Assembly: GCF_000413855.1 (NCBI RefSeq)
Contig: NZ_ATGG01000013.1
Span: 1 to 64,000, forward strand
DNA length: 64,000 bases
Source of the DNA: Acinetobacter gyllenbergii CIP 110306 = MTCC 11365
Lineage (GTDB): Bacteria > Pseudomonadota > Gammaproteobacteria > Pseudomonadales > Moraxellaceae
Direction of reading: 5' to 3'
A program made the position numbers and the translations under genes. Shown here piece by piece: positions 26,403 to 35,490 of the stretch. The notes below the pieces were generated by a model. It was not told the DNA's origin. It did no database searches and saw only the letters and a program-made list of their open reading frames with translations. How positions within the stretch are numbered: the first letter of the stretch is position 1; each line of letters opens with the position of its first letter.

Positions 26403-27422
26403 TTATTCAATTTCCCAGCGTTTAAAAGCACGATTGAAACTGGAAATGGAAGAGTAACCAAGTTTTTTAGCCAACTCATCTTTGGTCAGAAAAGGATTTA
26501 GCATCAGTTGTTTGGCTTTTTCCTTGCGCACGTCCTCATAGAGTGTTTGAAAACTGACGGCTTTTTCTTGCAGCATGCGTTGCAAAGTCCGTTTGGTCAG
26601 GTTCAACTTTTGTGCCACTTGTTCAATACTGAGTAAACCTTCGGTCTTATCGTCAATCAGATATTTAATCCGCTGTAAAATATCCTGAGTGGCAACCAGT
26701 TCATCTAGCTCTTTTTGGCACAAGGCTTTAAATTTTTCTGCGCTAAGCGGATCAGCCATACTTAAAGGTGCATTTAAAAAGGTTGCGGGTGTGATTAAGC
26801 GGGTGTTGGGTTGTTGATAACGTATTTCAGCAAAGCTGGAAGTTAGGATATCGCTAAAACGAGCGAAATAGTCAGGGCATTTACATTGCAGATCAATGCT
26901 GGGTTTAAAGTCTGGAATGAAGAATCGAACCAAATGGACAAAACCTGTTAGAAAGAAAATACAGCTGAATTCATAGGCTTGAGTATCTAATTCATCATTA
27001 AAATTCAGCAGGGAACTGTCATAGGTAATACTGTAATAGGCAGTTTGATCTTCAACTTTGAAGTTGAATGCAACAAATGAGCATTGCAAACTGGCAAATT
27101 GATTGATGGTTTCAATCGCCTCCAAGGCATTTTTGGAAATGGCAACGGTAAAACCAAGTAAGCCATGTGAGCTGATTTTTAACTGCGTGCCTGCATAAAA
27201 ACCGATGCCTTGTTCCTGTGTCAGTTCAATCGTTCGTGCAATCACTTTTTTAAAGGCATTTAAACTAATTTTATAACTTAGCTCATGCAACTTTTCGATC
27301 TCAACACCAGTACCCCAAAATAAGGTTTCAGCAGCAATATCCCATCGTGATACCACCTCACTCAGTAGGTGAGCATACGAGCTACTAATAAAGTGCTGAT
27401 TTTGAAGACGGGGAATACTCAT
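26403..27422 (-). CDS. AraC-family transcriptional regulator near lipase
   Basis: A 339-residue regulator with an N-terminal Arabinose_bd/OruR-type sensing domain and a C-terminal AraC DNA-binding domain (LSIEQVAQKLNLTKRTLQRML, then KKLGYSSISSFNRAFKRW). I use the ATG at 27422; a TTG at 27434 is also in frame. It is divergent from the lipase gene at 27701 across about 280 bp and so is a candidate regulator of lipase-foldase expression. The preceding gene on the same strand is 30 bp away. Confidence 0.87.
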   Translation of the reverse strand: MSIPRLQNQHFISSSYAHLLSEVVSRWDIAAETLFWGTGVEIEKLHELSYKISLNAFKKVIARTIELTQEQGIGFYAGTQLKISSHGLLGFTVAISKNALEAIETINQFASLQCSFVAFNFKVEDQTAYYSITYDSSLLNFNDELDTQAYEFSCIFFLTGFVHLVRFFIPDFKPSIDLQCKCPDYFARFSDILTSSFAEIRYQQPNTRLITPATFLNAPLSMADPLSAEKFKALCQKELDELVATQDILQRIKYLIDDKTEGLLSIEQVAQKLNLTKRTLQRMLQEKAVSFQTLYEDVRKEKAKQLMLNPFLTKDELAKKLGYSSISSFNRAFKRWEIE

Positions 27423-27700
27423 AGTGCGCAGCAAATTCCATTTTAAAAGCAGATCCAGTTTATTCAGAACTTAAAGCAGTGAGTATGATTTGAAAATGTG
27501 CATTCATCGGAATTTATTCAATCTAGCGTAATTTTGGCACGAATTGTTATGATTTTGGCACAGTTTGTTTTAGTCTAAAAATCACACAAAATTTCCAAGG
27601 AGTATAATTTTGCCAGTCGTTTGTATGCTCGGAATGATTCCAGATACGAAGAAAAAGACTAAATCGTTGTAATAAAAATGAAAAATGCTAGGAGCAAAAC

Positions 27701-28717
27701 GTGAAGAAAAAATATTTAAATGTCATGGCGCTGATGGCAGGCATGGTGGTGAGCAGCGGATCTGTGGTACACGCAGGTTTGTTTGATTTTTTTGCACCCA
27801 AGGCATCATGGCAAAACTGTAATGTGAACTCTTGTTCAGTCGGCGGTAGCACCAGTGTTACATCAAGTTATGCGAAAACCAAGTATCCAATTCTCTTGGC
27901 GCACGGGATGGCAGGTTTCTCAGCCGTAGGTCCTTTGCAATACTGGAACGGAATTACTGAAGACTTGGTCGGTAATGGTGCAAATGTATTTGTTGCACAG
28001 CAAGCCTCGTTTAATTCTTCGGAAGCACGTGGTGAGCAATTATTGCTACAGGCAAAACAAGTGTTAGCGATTACAGGTGCAGAGAAAATTAATTTGATTG
28101 GCCATAGTCATGGCTCTCAATCAGTTCGTTATGTCGCGAGTTTGTTGCCAAACAAAGTTGCGTCAGTCACAGCAGTCGGTGGGCCTACCAAAGGATCTGA
28201 TGTGGCTGATGTGGTCGATTCAGTGGTTAAATCACCTGCGGGGCCAGTCTTGGCACCTGTGATCGCAGCAGGGGTGAATGCCTTCTTCTCGCTAGTGGGG
28301 ATTGGTTCAGGACATTATTATGATCAAGATGCACTGGCGGGCTTAAATTCATTAACCACTAGCGGTTCAGCCAACTTTAACCAACGTTTTCCAGCAGGTG
28401 TACCAACCACAGCATGTGGTTCGGGTACTGAACTGGTCAATGGTGTACGTTATTATTCTTGGAGTGGAACCAGTCCATTTACCAATGCATTAGATCCGAT
28501 GGACTATGCATTAACTGCAACATCGTTACTGATTTCAGGGGAAAATGATGGCTTAGTGCCACGTTGTTCGAGCCATTTGGGTACTGTGATTCGTGACAAT
28601 TACGCATTTAACCATTTGGATGAAGTCAATCAAATTCTGGGTTTAGTTGGATTCTTACAAAATCCAGTCACCCCTTATCGGACTCAGGCAAATCGTCTGA
28701 AAAATCTAGGCTTATAA
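27701..28717 (+). CDS. lipA: Secreted triacylglycerol lipase (family I, foldase-dependent)
   Basis: A 338-residue lipase of the Pseudomonas/Burkholderia type I.1/I.2 group, which hydrolyses long-chain triacylglycerols outside the cell after type II secretion. The signal peptide ends at VVHA (residue 25). Features seen: oxyanion HG in LLAHGMAGF, nucleophile Ser136 in GHSHG, Asp in GENDGLV, His in FNHLDEV, and two cysteines (TTACGSG, VPRCSSH) in the positions of the structural disulfide. The GTG start has AGGAG upstream. The dedicated foldase follows at 28799. Confidence 0.95.
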   Translation: MKKKYLNVMALMAGMVVSSGSVVHAGLFDFFAPKASWQNCNVNSCSVGGSTSVTSSYAKTKYPILLAHGMAGFSAVGPLQYWNGITEDLVGNGANVFVAQQASFNSSEARGEQLLLQAKQVLAITGAEKINLIGHSHGSQSVRYVASLLPNKVASVTAVGGPTKGSDVADVVDSVVKSPAGPVLAPVIAAGVNAFFSLVGIGSGHYYDQDALAGLNSLTTSGSANFNQRFPAGVPTTACGSGTELVNGVRYYSWSGTSPFTNALDPMDYALTATSLLISGENDGLVPRCSSHLGTVIRDNYAFNHLDEVNQILGLVGFLQNPVTPYRTQANRLKNLGL

Positions 28718-28724
28718 TTCATTG

Positions 28725-28754
28725 ATGACAGGAGCAATCCGTTGCTCCTGTCAT
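28725..28754 (+). promoter_or_regulatory. 13-bp perfect hairpin with UCCG loop between lipase and foldase
   Basis: ATGACAGGAGCAA (28725-28737) pairs perfectly with TTGCTCCTGTCAT (28742-28754) around the four-base loop TCCG, a UNCG-class tetraloop. There is no T-run, so it is not a standard terminator. In this position it may stabilise the 3' end of the lipase message or reduce read-through into the foldase, setting the enzyme-to-chaperone ratio. Confidence 0.7.
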
Positions 28755-28798
28755 GTTTAACGGTTCAAACAAAGAAAGAATGATAAATAGAGCAAGGG

Positions 28799-29833
28799 AT
28801 GATGAACGGTAAATTTTTAAATAATAAAACCATTAGCTTAGTTTTGATTGTATGTTTATTGCTCTTGTTGGCTTTAATCTACTGGATATTTAAACCAGAT
28901 GCTCAAAATACGCCACATGAGCCAAGCCAACAGGCTCAATCACAGCTTATAGGCAATGGTTTTGAAGCTGGCCAGCAAAATAATCAAAAAGGCAAAATGC
29001 CAGAATTGGCTGCTTCATTACGCGGTACAGAAATTGATTGTCCAATTCAGGTCGATGCCAACGGTAAATTAATTTTGACGGTCGGTATTCGTAGCTGTTT
29101 CGACTATTTCTTTTCCAGTTTAGGTGAAAAAACTGAAACTGAACTGATTGCCGATATTCGACAGTATCTCACTGCGACTTTACCTGACACAGCTTCGAGT
29201 TATGCAAGTTATCTGTTAGATCAATATGTGGCCTATACCCATGCCTTAAAAAATATAAAACCAACGGGCAACTTTAAGACGGGTGATATTGAAGGCTTTC
29301 AGAAAGTGATTGATCAGATGTATAAAGTACAGCAGCAGTTTTTTAATGCAGCTGAGATCAATGCCTTATTTGGCAATGAACGTAATCTGAATCAGTTTAA
29401 TATTGATCAAATGCGTATCCATGCCAATAAAACCCTGAACGCTCAGCAAAAGGCAGCTGAATTGGCGAAACTGATTGATCAACTTCCGAGCACACTGGCG
29501 GATGGCGTTCGGGTTTCGATGCAATTTACTGAATTGCAGCAATTAACCCAAGAGGTGCGGGAAAAGGGTGGTTCTGCTCAAGAGCTACGGAATATGCGTG
29601 AAAGTTTACTAGGGCCAGAAGCGGCGGATCGTTTAGAGAAAGTTGATCAAGAAGAAGCAGGATGGCAAACACAGGTCAATGGTTACTTGGCAGCACGTGA
29701 CCAGATTTTAAAGAGTGATGCCACGGATGCCAGTAAACAGCAGTCAATTGATCAGTTGCGTAATCAATCCTTTGGAACTAAAGAAGATTTATTAAGAGCG
29801 CAGTCATATGAAATGATGCATGATCGGAAGTAG
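28799..29833 (+). CDS. lifO: Lipase-specific foldase (lipase chaperone)
   Basis: A 344-residue periplasmic chaperone anchored by one N-terminal helix (about residues 11-30), followed by an Ala/Gln-rich linker and the foldase domain. The steric-chaperone signature RxxFDY(F)xSxLGE is present as RSCFDYFFSSLGE. Such proteins fold family I lipases in the periplasm before secretion. Length is normal for the family. AAGGG precedes the start. Expressed with lipA, but separated from it by a stable hairpin. Confidence 0.93.
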   Translation: MMNGKFLNNKTISLVLIVCLLLLLALIYWIFKPDAQNTPHEPSQQAQSQLIGNGFEAGQQNNQKGKMPELAASLRGTEIDCPIQVDANGKLILTVGIRSCFDYFFSSLGEKTETELIADIRQYLTATLPDTASSYASYLLDQYVAYTHALKNIKPTGNFKTGDIEGFQKVIDQMYKVQQQFFNAAEINALFGNERNLNQFNIDQMRIHANKTLNAQQKAAELAKLIDQLPSTLADGVRVSMQFTELQQLTQEVREKGGSAQELRNMRESLLGPEAADRLEKVDQEEAGWQTQVNGYLAARDQILKSDATDASKQQSIDQLRNQSFGTKEDLLRAQSYEMMHDRK

Positions 29834-29890
29834 GGCAAAAGGAATAGATGTAAATATAATCAGTAATAATTTTATTAGGTAAGTTTGAAT

Positions 29891-30334
29891 ATGTATGTGG
29901 CTGATTATATTGGTTTAGCATTGATCCAAGATATGACAGATAAGAGTTTGCCCCAGTCGGAAGTCGTGATTAAGGGAAAAAAGACAGGGGTTGTGGTTGA
30001 GGGTAAAGTGTTAGAAGGTGTGGTTTGTGTATATTCTCACTGCTATCTGCTTTTCCTTACCCATGATTGTATCTTTGAGGAAACTTTAACTTTGGCGTTA
30101 GTCGATCTGGATAAAAATAGCTTGTTGGAGACATTGTGGATTGGGCTGGTTTATCAGACAGATATCTTTACTGGCCCGAGGATATGTGATGATAAGATCT
30201 TATTTGAATTTTTAGCTGAAAAAACATGGGTTCTTCAAGTATTACAAACTGCAAGAATTCGATTTCCTATTTCTTTCAATTCTTTGGTACATCGGGGTTT
30301 TCAGTTTAAATCTTATCTCCAGTTAGAACATTAA
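29891..30334 (+). CDS. Hypothetical protein next to CRISPR mini-array
   Basis: A 147-residue soluble protein with no signal peptide and no recognised domain. It starts MYVADYIGLALI, with AGGTAAG upstream of the ATG at 29891. Composition looks like a real mixed alpha/beta protein. It stands alone between the foldase and a CRISPR-like array whose degenerate terminal repeat overlaps its stop codon. Function unknown; low-level evidence only. Confidence 0.6.
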   Translation: MYVADYIGLALIQDMTDKSLPQSEVVIKGKKTGVVVEGKVLEGVVCVYSHCYLLFLTHDCIFEETLTLALVDLDKNSLLETLWIGLVYQTDIFTGPRICDDKILFEFLAEKTWVLQVLQTARIRFPISFNSLVHRGFQFKSYLQLEH

Positions 30335-30420
30335 TTTATGTGACGTATGCCGTCATGAACTAATCGAACAAGAATTGATAAAGCCCGCTTAATTTCTAAA
30401 TGACGTATGCCGTCATGAAC
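30333..30420 (-). CRISPR. Orphan type I-F CRISPR mini-array (two repeats, one 32-nt spacer)
   Basis: Read on the minus strand, the intact 28-nt repeat (30420-30393) begins GTTCATGACGGCATACGTCA and ends TTTAGAAA. Its layout of GTTCA, 5-bp stem TGACG/CGTCA, 5-nt loop GCATA and a TAGAAA tail matches type I-F repeats. The second copy (30360-30333) keeps the first 20 bases and is degenerate at its 3' end, as terminal repeats often are. The spacer at 30392-30361 is exactly 32 nt, the I-F standard, giving a period of 60. AT-rich DNA at 30421-30580 lies where a leader would be. No cas gene is in the window. Confidence 0.85.
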
Positions 30421-30633
30421 TATAAAATAATGAAAATAACATAAGCTAAAACATGAAGTTATACTCAAAAAGGCTTTAATACCCAAAATTTCTAACTGAT
30501 GTGGTAACTTATTGATTTTATTAAACTGTTAAAGAGTAAGAAAAATATTGGGGTAAAAATAGCTTTTTGTCAAAAGAAAACAGTGTTGGTTCTAATTTAT
30601 TACTTTCCTCAGAACCTACATCGACTTAAAATC

Positions 30634-31440
30634 ATGAACACTCTTGATGATAAAGAAGTAAGTCCCGTGTCAGACCATTTAGAAAACGAATTTGAGCTAA
30701 GTAATGAGGAAATGCATCTCTATAGTCGTCAGATTTTATTAGATGGTTGGGATATCGAAGCACAAGAAAAACTAAAACTTGCCAATGTGCTAATAATCGG
30801 CGCAGGCGGTATCGGCTGTACCAGTGCCGAGCTGTTAGCACGTGCAGGTGTAGGTAAAATTACCATTGTCGATGCCGATACGATTGAAATGAGTAATCTG
30901 CAAAGACAAATTGCCTTTACGACAAAAGATTTAGGTCGATACAAAGCAGAAATACTGGCAAAGCATCTAAAAGACATTAATCCGCATATACAGGTCAGTT
31001 ATCAAAATATACGATTCGATGAAACGAATGCTGATGAACTCGTACAGCATCAAGATGCAGTCTTAGATGGCTGTGATAACTTTGCCACCCGTTATCTGGT
31101 TAATGCAGTATGTAGAAAACATCAAGTACCTCTGATTAGTGCGTCAGCAATAGGTTTTGAAGGGCAGATGTTTATGGTGGATGCTGATTCAGCCTGTTAT
31201 GAATGCCTGTTTCCGAAAGAAGATCATGCCAATGAAGGGCTACGTTGTGCGGAGTCGGGTGTATTAGCTACCACTCCTGTAATGATAGCGTCATTACAAG
31301 CACATCACACTTTACTGTTTTTAGGCTTAGGTTTGACCCCACTCAAGCAAAAACTATTGCTTTGGAATGGCTTAAATTTAACGCAACGTATTCTTAAATT
31401 TGAAAAAGATATAAATTGTCCTGTTTGTCAGGCAACTTGA
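30634..31440 (+). CDS. moeB: ThiF/MoeB-family adenylyltransferase
   Basis: A 268-residue E1-like enzyme that adenylates the C-terminal glycine of a small sulfur carrier (MoaD or ThiS) in molybdopterin or thiamine synthesis. The nucleotide loop GAGGIGC is near residue 53, followed by DADTIEMSNLQRQ. Zinc cysteines are visible as CYEC and CPVC. No C-terminal rhodanese domain is present. The ATG at 30634 is preferred to the TTG at 30583. It precedes an ABC1 kinase and the fol genes on the same strand. MoeB and ThiF cannot be told apart with certainty. Confidence 0.85.
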   Translation: MNTLDDKEVSPVSDHLENEFELSNEEMHLYSRQILLDGWDIEAQEKLKLANVLIIGAGGIGCTSAELLARAGVGKITIVDADTIEMSNLQRQIAFTTKDLGRYKAEILAKHLKDINPHIQVSYQNIRFDETNADELVQHQDAVLDGCDNFATRYLVNAVCRKHQVPLISASAIGFEGQMFMVDADSACYECLFPKEDHANEGLRCAESGVLATTPVMIASLQAHHTLLFLGLGLTPLKQKLLLWNGLNLTQRILKFEKDINCPVCQAT

Positions 31441-31496
31441 TCGGTAAATTGAGCAAAATTTGCTAAACTAATGCCATCTGTGAGGCAAGAAAGATT

Positions 31497-32795
31497 ATGA
31501 AAAGAAATATTTTATTCGATGGATTACGCTCTGTTGCACGTATTGGTGAAACAGTGGTGGTTGCAGCACAAGCAGGTGTGAGGTATGCAACTGAAAGACC
31601 AAGCAACGCCAAACTGATGCGTGAGACCTTTGAGTCGCTTGGTTCGACTTATATCAAACTGGGGCAATTTATTGCCAGTACGCCGTCTTTATTCCCGCGT
31701 GAATACGTTCAGGAATTCCAAGGCTGTTTAGATCAAACGCCAACTTTACCATTTAGCTATATCCAAAAAGTTTTGGCAGAAGAGTTTGAAGGGCGTAATC
31801 TCAATGAAATTTTTAGTTTTATTGATGAAAAGCCTTTGGCTTCGGCTTCAATTGCACAAGTCCACGCCGCTCGATTGGTCACGGGCGAAGATGTGGTTTT
31901 AAAGGTGCAAAAGCCAGGTGTTGAAACCATTCTTTATACTGACTTGAATGTGGTGCATTGGGCAACAAAGTTGCTTGAAAGAGCTGTTCCAAAAATCAAG
32001 TTTGCATCGCTTTCTGAAATCGTGGATGAGATCAAAACACGGATGGTGCGTGAAGTTGATTTTATTGAAGAGGCTCAGAATCTGGATGACTTTATTCAGT
32101 ACTTGAATGTGTCAGGTAACCAAGCGGCAACTGCGCCAAAAGTTTATCACCAGTTTTCAACGCGCCGTGTGCTGACCATGCAGCGTTTATATGGCGTGTC
32201 ATTGACTGACTTTGATGTGGTCAAACAATATGCCAAAGACCCAACACAGGTCTTGATTACAGCCATGAATACTTGGTTTGGTAGTTTAATGCTGTGTAAG
32301 AGTTTCCATGCTGATTTACACGCTGGCAATTTGATGCTGCTGGAAGATGGTCGTATCGGTTTTATTGATTTTGGTATTGTTGGTCAGTTAAACCCGGAAG
32401 TTTGGACCGCATGTATGGCGTTTATGGATGCTTTACAGCATACCAATTACAATGCAATGGCTGAGAACATGCTGAAAATGGGTATGACCCATCAGAAAAT
32501 TGATACTCAAGTCTTGGCTGATGATTTAGAACGTTTATTTAGTGGTGTGTTATTGGCAGATCCACAAGAAATTCTGAGTTCTAATCCAGCAGATTTGAAT
32601 GACATCATGATGGATATGGTGGCTGTCGGTGAGCGTCACGGTATCAAATTCCCGCGTGACTTCGCTTTGTTATTCAAGCAAATGCTATATTTTGATCGTT
32701 TCATGCGTGTTCTCGCACCATATACCGATATTTATGCTGACCAACGTTTAAAAATGGTTCACAATATTGAACCTGCTTCGTTTTTAAAGCATTAA
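31497..32795 (+). CDS. ABC1/UbiB-family atypical kinase
   Basis: A 432-residue ADCK/UbiB family protein with the nucleotide-binding VVLKVQKPG, the family ExD-type motif in REVDFIEEAQN, the catalytic loop FHADLHAGN and the metal-binding DFGIVG. It is shorter than canonical UbiB (about 540 residues) and lacks the two C-terminal membrane helices, so it may be a paralogue rather than UbiB itself. The family supports ubiquinone synthesis or lipid handling through ATPase activity. It lies 26 bp before folB. Confidence 0.88.
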   Translation: MKRNILFDGLRSVARIGETVVVAAQAGVRYATERPSNAKLMRETFESLGSTYIKLGQFIASTPSLFPREYVQEFQGCLDQTPTLPFSYIQKVLAEEFEGRNLNEIFSFIDEKPLASASIAQVHAARLVTGEDVVLKVQKPGVETILYTDLNVVHWATKLLERAVPKIKFASLSEIVDEIKTRMVREVDFIEEAQNLDDFIQYLNVSGNQAATAPKVYHQFSTRRVLTMQRLYGVSLTDFDVVKQYAKDPTQVLITAMNTWFGSLMLCKSFHADLHAGNLMLLEDGRIGFIDFGIVGQLNPEVWTACMAFMDALQHTNYNAMAENMLKMGMTHQKIDTQVLADDLERLFSGVLLADPQEILSSNPADLNDIMMDMVAVGERHGIKFPRDFALLFKQMLYFDRFMRVLAPYTDIYADQRLKMVHNIEPASFLKH

Positions 32796-32821
32796 TTTAT
32801 TTATCGGTTCATTAGGTCATT

Positions 32822-33202
32822 ATGGATGCCATTATAATTGAAGGGTTGAAGGTTGATACTGTCATTGGTTGTTTCAGTTGGGAACGCCAAATTATTCAAC
32901 CTTTAATGCTAGATCTCACTATTCATAATGATCTAACGCAAGCTGCACAATCAGATGAGCTAGAAGATACGCTCAACTATGCGCAAATCTGTGAGCTTGC
33001 AGCACAGGTGATTCAACAAGCCAAACCCAAACTAATTGAGCATGCAGCACAATTGGTACTTGAATGTCTATTTACGACTTTCCCCTCGATCGAATCGATC
33101 AGTATCACCATTCGCAAACCCGCCATCATTGCACAAGCCAATGCAGTAGGAATTCGCCTTGAACGCAACAGAAACAATTTTTGCGCTCGCACTGGCGAGT
33201 AA
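32822..33202 (+). CDS. folB: Dihydroneopterin aldolase
   Basis: A 126-residue enzyme that cleaves 7,8-dihydroneopterin to 6-hydroxymethyl-dihydropterin in folate synthesis. The family start IIIEGLKVDTVIGCFSWER is clear, and the lysine in ITIRKP near the C-terminus matches the catalytic region. Its 3' end overlaps folK by 44 bases in another frame. Confidence 0.94.
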   Translation: MDAIIIEGLKVDTVIGCFSWERQIIQPLMLDLTIHNDLTQAAQSDELEDTLNYAQICELAAQVIQQAKPKLIEHAAQLVLECLFTTFPSIESISITIRKPAIIAQANAVGIRLERNRNNFCARTGE

Positions 33203-33593
33203 TCTCAAGCAACAACAGAATTTCACTTTTGCTTATCAACAAATCGCAGGTTTAGGCACAGTGGAATTTTCTCCAATTTATGAAATTCCATGTCGGGATG
33301 GAATTGGTGCTGATTATTGGAATTCAGCCTGTTTATTAAAAAGCCGACTCAGTGTTGATGAGGTGACTGAAATTCTGAAAAAACTAGAAGCGCAATCTGG
33401 TCGGGTTCGCCCATCGCATCAGATCAGTTTGGATATTGATGTGATTGCATGGGGTGAAACTTTAGACCGTATGCAATTTAATCCAAAAAAGCTACCATTG
33501 GCTTTGGATGTCAAAATTCCTTTATATGATTTATGGCAGCATGCAGATTTAACTTATCTTCAAAGTATGCATTATCCTGTCATTACAATGTAA
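33159..33593 (+). CDS. folK: 6-hydroxymethyl-dihydropterin pyrophosphokinase
   Basis: A 144-residue HPPK that transfers pyrophosphate from ATP to the folB product. The N-terminal LALASNL corresponds to the family LGSNL, and the metal-binding DIDV corresponds to DLD(I/L). The usual RWGPR before it is replaced by RVRPSHQ, a divergent form. The start appears to be TTG at 33159, with TAGGA eight bases upstream and no alternative ATG before the core, so it overlaps folB by 44 bases and is probably translationally coupled. Confidence 0.88.
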   Translation: MNATETIFALALASNLKQQQNFTFAYQQIAGLGTVEFSPIYEIPCRDGIGADYWNSACLLKSRLSVDEVTEILKKLEAQSGRVRPSHQISLDIDVIAWGETLDRMQFNPKKLPLALDVKIPLYDLWQHADLTYLQSMHYPVITM

Positions 33594-33636
33594 TTGTTTG
33601 AGTGGCTAATGCGATAATAATTAGGAAGAATTCTTG

Positions 33637-34188
33637 ATGAAAATAGTTTTACTTTTATCAACTTTAACGGTTTTACTTTCGGGCTGTGCGACCATGAGTG
33701 TCGAGCAATGTAAAACAGCAAATTGGTTCAATGTAGGTGAAAAAGATGGTTCAGAAGGACGTGATTCACGCTTAGATAAATATTATTCTTCCTGCCAAAA
33801 AGCCAATATTGTACCGAATCAAAAGCTGTATGAACAAGGTTATCAAAAAGGCTTGGGCTATTATTGTCGACCAGAAAATATCTTTAATGAGGCTTTAGAA
33901 GGTCGTGGTGATATACGCGTTTGCCCAATTGAAAAGCGTGAATCCTTGCGTAGTTACTATCAGGTCGCCTATGAATACTATCAGGCAGATACGGAGTTTA
34001 ATCGCTCCCAAAATGATATGAACCGTTATTTAAAAGAGCTGGAGCGTAAAGATCTGCCGACCAAAGTTCGGGAAGAGTATAAAAAAAGTTTATACGATTT
34101 ACGCATCAATAGCAGTTGGGTGCAGTCACGTTATCATCAGGCTGTCAGAGATCTAGAACGCTTTAAGGCCGAACATGGTTTATATTGA
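33637..34188 (+). CDS. DUF2799 lipoprotein
   Basis: A 183-residue lipoprotein with lipobox LSGC (Cys17) in the signal peptide. It has the DUF2799 pattern: CKTANWFNVGEKDGSEGR, then YEQGYQKGLGYYC. The C-terminal third is charged and probably helical coiled coil (NRYLKELERKDL). AGGAAG precedes the ATG. The family is common in proteobacterial envelopes but has no known role. Confidence 0.85.
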   Translation: MKIVLLLSTLTVLLSGCATMSVEQCKTANWFNVGEKDGSEGRDSRLDKYYSSCQKANIVPNQKLYEQGYQKGLGYYCRPENIFNEALEGRGDIRVCPIEKRESLRSYYQVAYEYYQADTEFNRSQNDMNRYLKELERKDLPTKVREEYKKSLYDLRINSSWVQSRYHQAVRDLERFKAEHGLY

Positions 34189-34212
34189 ACCGTTCAGTTT
34201 TAACATCTGATA

Positions 34213-34245
34213 AAAAAAATCCATGGCTAAGCCCATGGATTTTTG
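34213..34245 (+). terminator. Intrinsic terminator after DUF2799 gene
   Basis: ATCCATGG (34219-34226) pairs with CCATGGAT (34233-34240), with an A-run before and TTTT after. Confidence 0.85.
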
Positions 34246-34330
34246 TTTGTGACGAAACACATTTGAGTTACATACGCCTGTATACAGGGATGTTTAAATA
34301 GATAACAAGCGAATAATGAAGGAATTATTT

Positions 34331-34792
34331 ATGCAAGCCAAGTTACTTATTGCTCTAGGGATTATCCTCTGTGGCAGCATGAACTCAGCCTATGCAATTG
34401 ATGCCAAATATAGACAACAATTAGAACAATCAGGTTGTACTCAAGTCAGTGAAGCACAAGGTTGCGATATTAGCAAAAGTAAAGAGGAAAATAGCAAGGC
34501 GGGTTTTGTCGAGCAAACGGTAGATGTAGCAAGTCCAAGTGCATCAATAACACAGCAACCGCAGTGGATTGCAGAAAGATCAGATGGCACAGCTTTGGCT
34601 GTAATTAAAATTGATCAGCAACAGCGAGTTTGGGTGAATGACACACGCGTTATTGCGGTGAAGAAGAATGACCAATTGAGTTTTAGACAAGGTAAAATTG
34701 ATTACACTATTTTTACCGATTTGGACAAGCAATCGCAAAGCTTTTGGAGTGACCGTTATTCGACCGATAAAGGTAAAATTGTGTTTCGTTAA
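34331..34792 (+). CDS. Hypothetical periplasmic protein
   Basis: A 153-residue exported protein with a signal peptide ending near AYA (residue 22), two cysteines in a short loop (SGCTQVSEAQGC), a Ser-rich linker, and a compact C-terminal part of beta character. AAGGAA lies upstream of the ATG at 34331, which I prefer to the one at 34316. No recognised family; located between a lipoprotein gene and coq7 on the opposite strand. Confidence 0.68.
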   Translation: MQAKLLIALGIILCGSMNSAYAIDAKYRQQLEQSGCTQVSEAQGCDISKSKEENSKAGFVEQTVDVASPSASITQQPQWIAERSDGTALAVIKIDQQQRVWVNDTRVIAVKKNDQLSFRQGKIDYTIFTDLDKQSQSFWSDRYSTDKGKIVFR

Positions 34793-34851
34793 TTTTGATG
34801 ATGTAAGCTAAATCAAAAGGGAATTAGCTTTCGATAATTCCCTTGGATAAG

Positions 34852-35487
34852 TTAAAGATAATAACTGGTTTTAGTCATGAGTTTCGAAATAGCGGTCATA
34901 GTAATCCGCACAGGCGCGGGTAGGTTCACACCACCAGCCTCTAAGGCAGTATCACGATGATGTAACTCGTCTTCATTCATTTGTACGAGGATTTTCCGTG
35001 AACGTTCATCATGAGCAGGTAGTTGCTGAATATGCTCTTGCAAATGCTGACTCACTTGGCGTTCAGTTTCAGCTACAAAACCCAAGCTGTATTTGTCGCC
35101 TGCAATACCTGCAATTGCACCCATCCCATAAGATAGGCCGTACCAAATTGGATTTAATACACTGGTGTGGCTATCCAATTCTTTTAAGCGGTCTTCGCAC
35201 CATGCCAAATGGTCTTGTTCTTCAATTGCTGCTTGCTGCATTTCTTCACGCACATGCGGTAGTTTTGCGGTGAGTGCCTGACCGTGATAGAGCGCTTGAG
35301 CACACACCTCACCACTATGATTGACGCGCATCAAGCCAGCAACATGACGGGCATCACTGACACAGAGTTGTGATGCTTCTTCATCGGCTGGGTTGCTGCG
35401 CTGCGCACTAGTCGCACCAGGAACTAAACTACGTAAGGCTTGATCAAAGGAATTAATAAGTTTATCGAGACCGGTGTAATGACGCAT
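34852..35487 (-). CDS. coq7: Ubiquinone C6-hydroxylase, Coq7 type
   Basis: A 211-residue di-iron hydroxylase that hydroxylates demethoxyubiquinone in ubiquinone synthesis. The ligands are visible as duplicated motifs: NHSGEV, EEQDHLAW, the ETERQVSQH region, and EDELHHRDTAL. This is the Coq7 type, used instead of the FAD enzyme UbiF in Acinetobacter and several other gammaproteobacteria. It sits directly downstream of the LplT-like transporter gene on the minus strand with a gap of only 3 bp. Confidence 0.93.
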   Translation of the reverse strand: MRHYTGLDKLINSFDQALRSLVPGATSAQRSNPADEEASQLCVSDARHVAGLMRVNHSGEVCAQALYHGQALTAKLPHVREEMQQAAIEEQDHLAWCEDRLKELDSHTSVLNPIWYGLSYGMGAIAGIAGDKYSLGFVAETERQVSQHLQEHIQQLPAHDERSRKILVQMNEDELHHRDTALEAGGVNLPAPVRITMTAISKLMTKTSYYL

Positions 35488-35490
35488 ATA

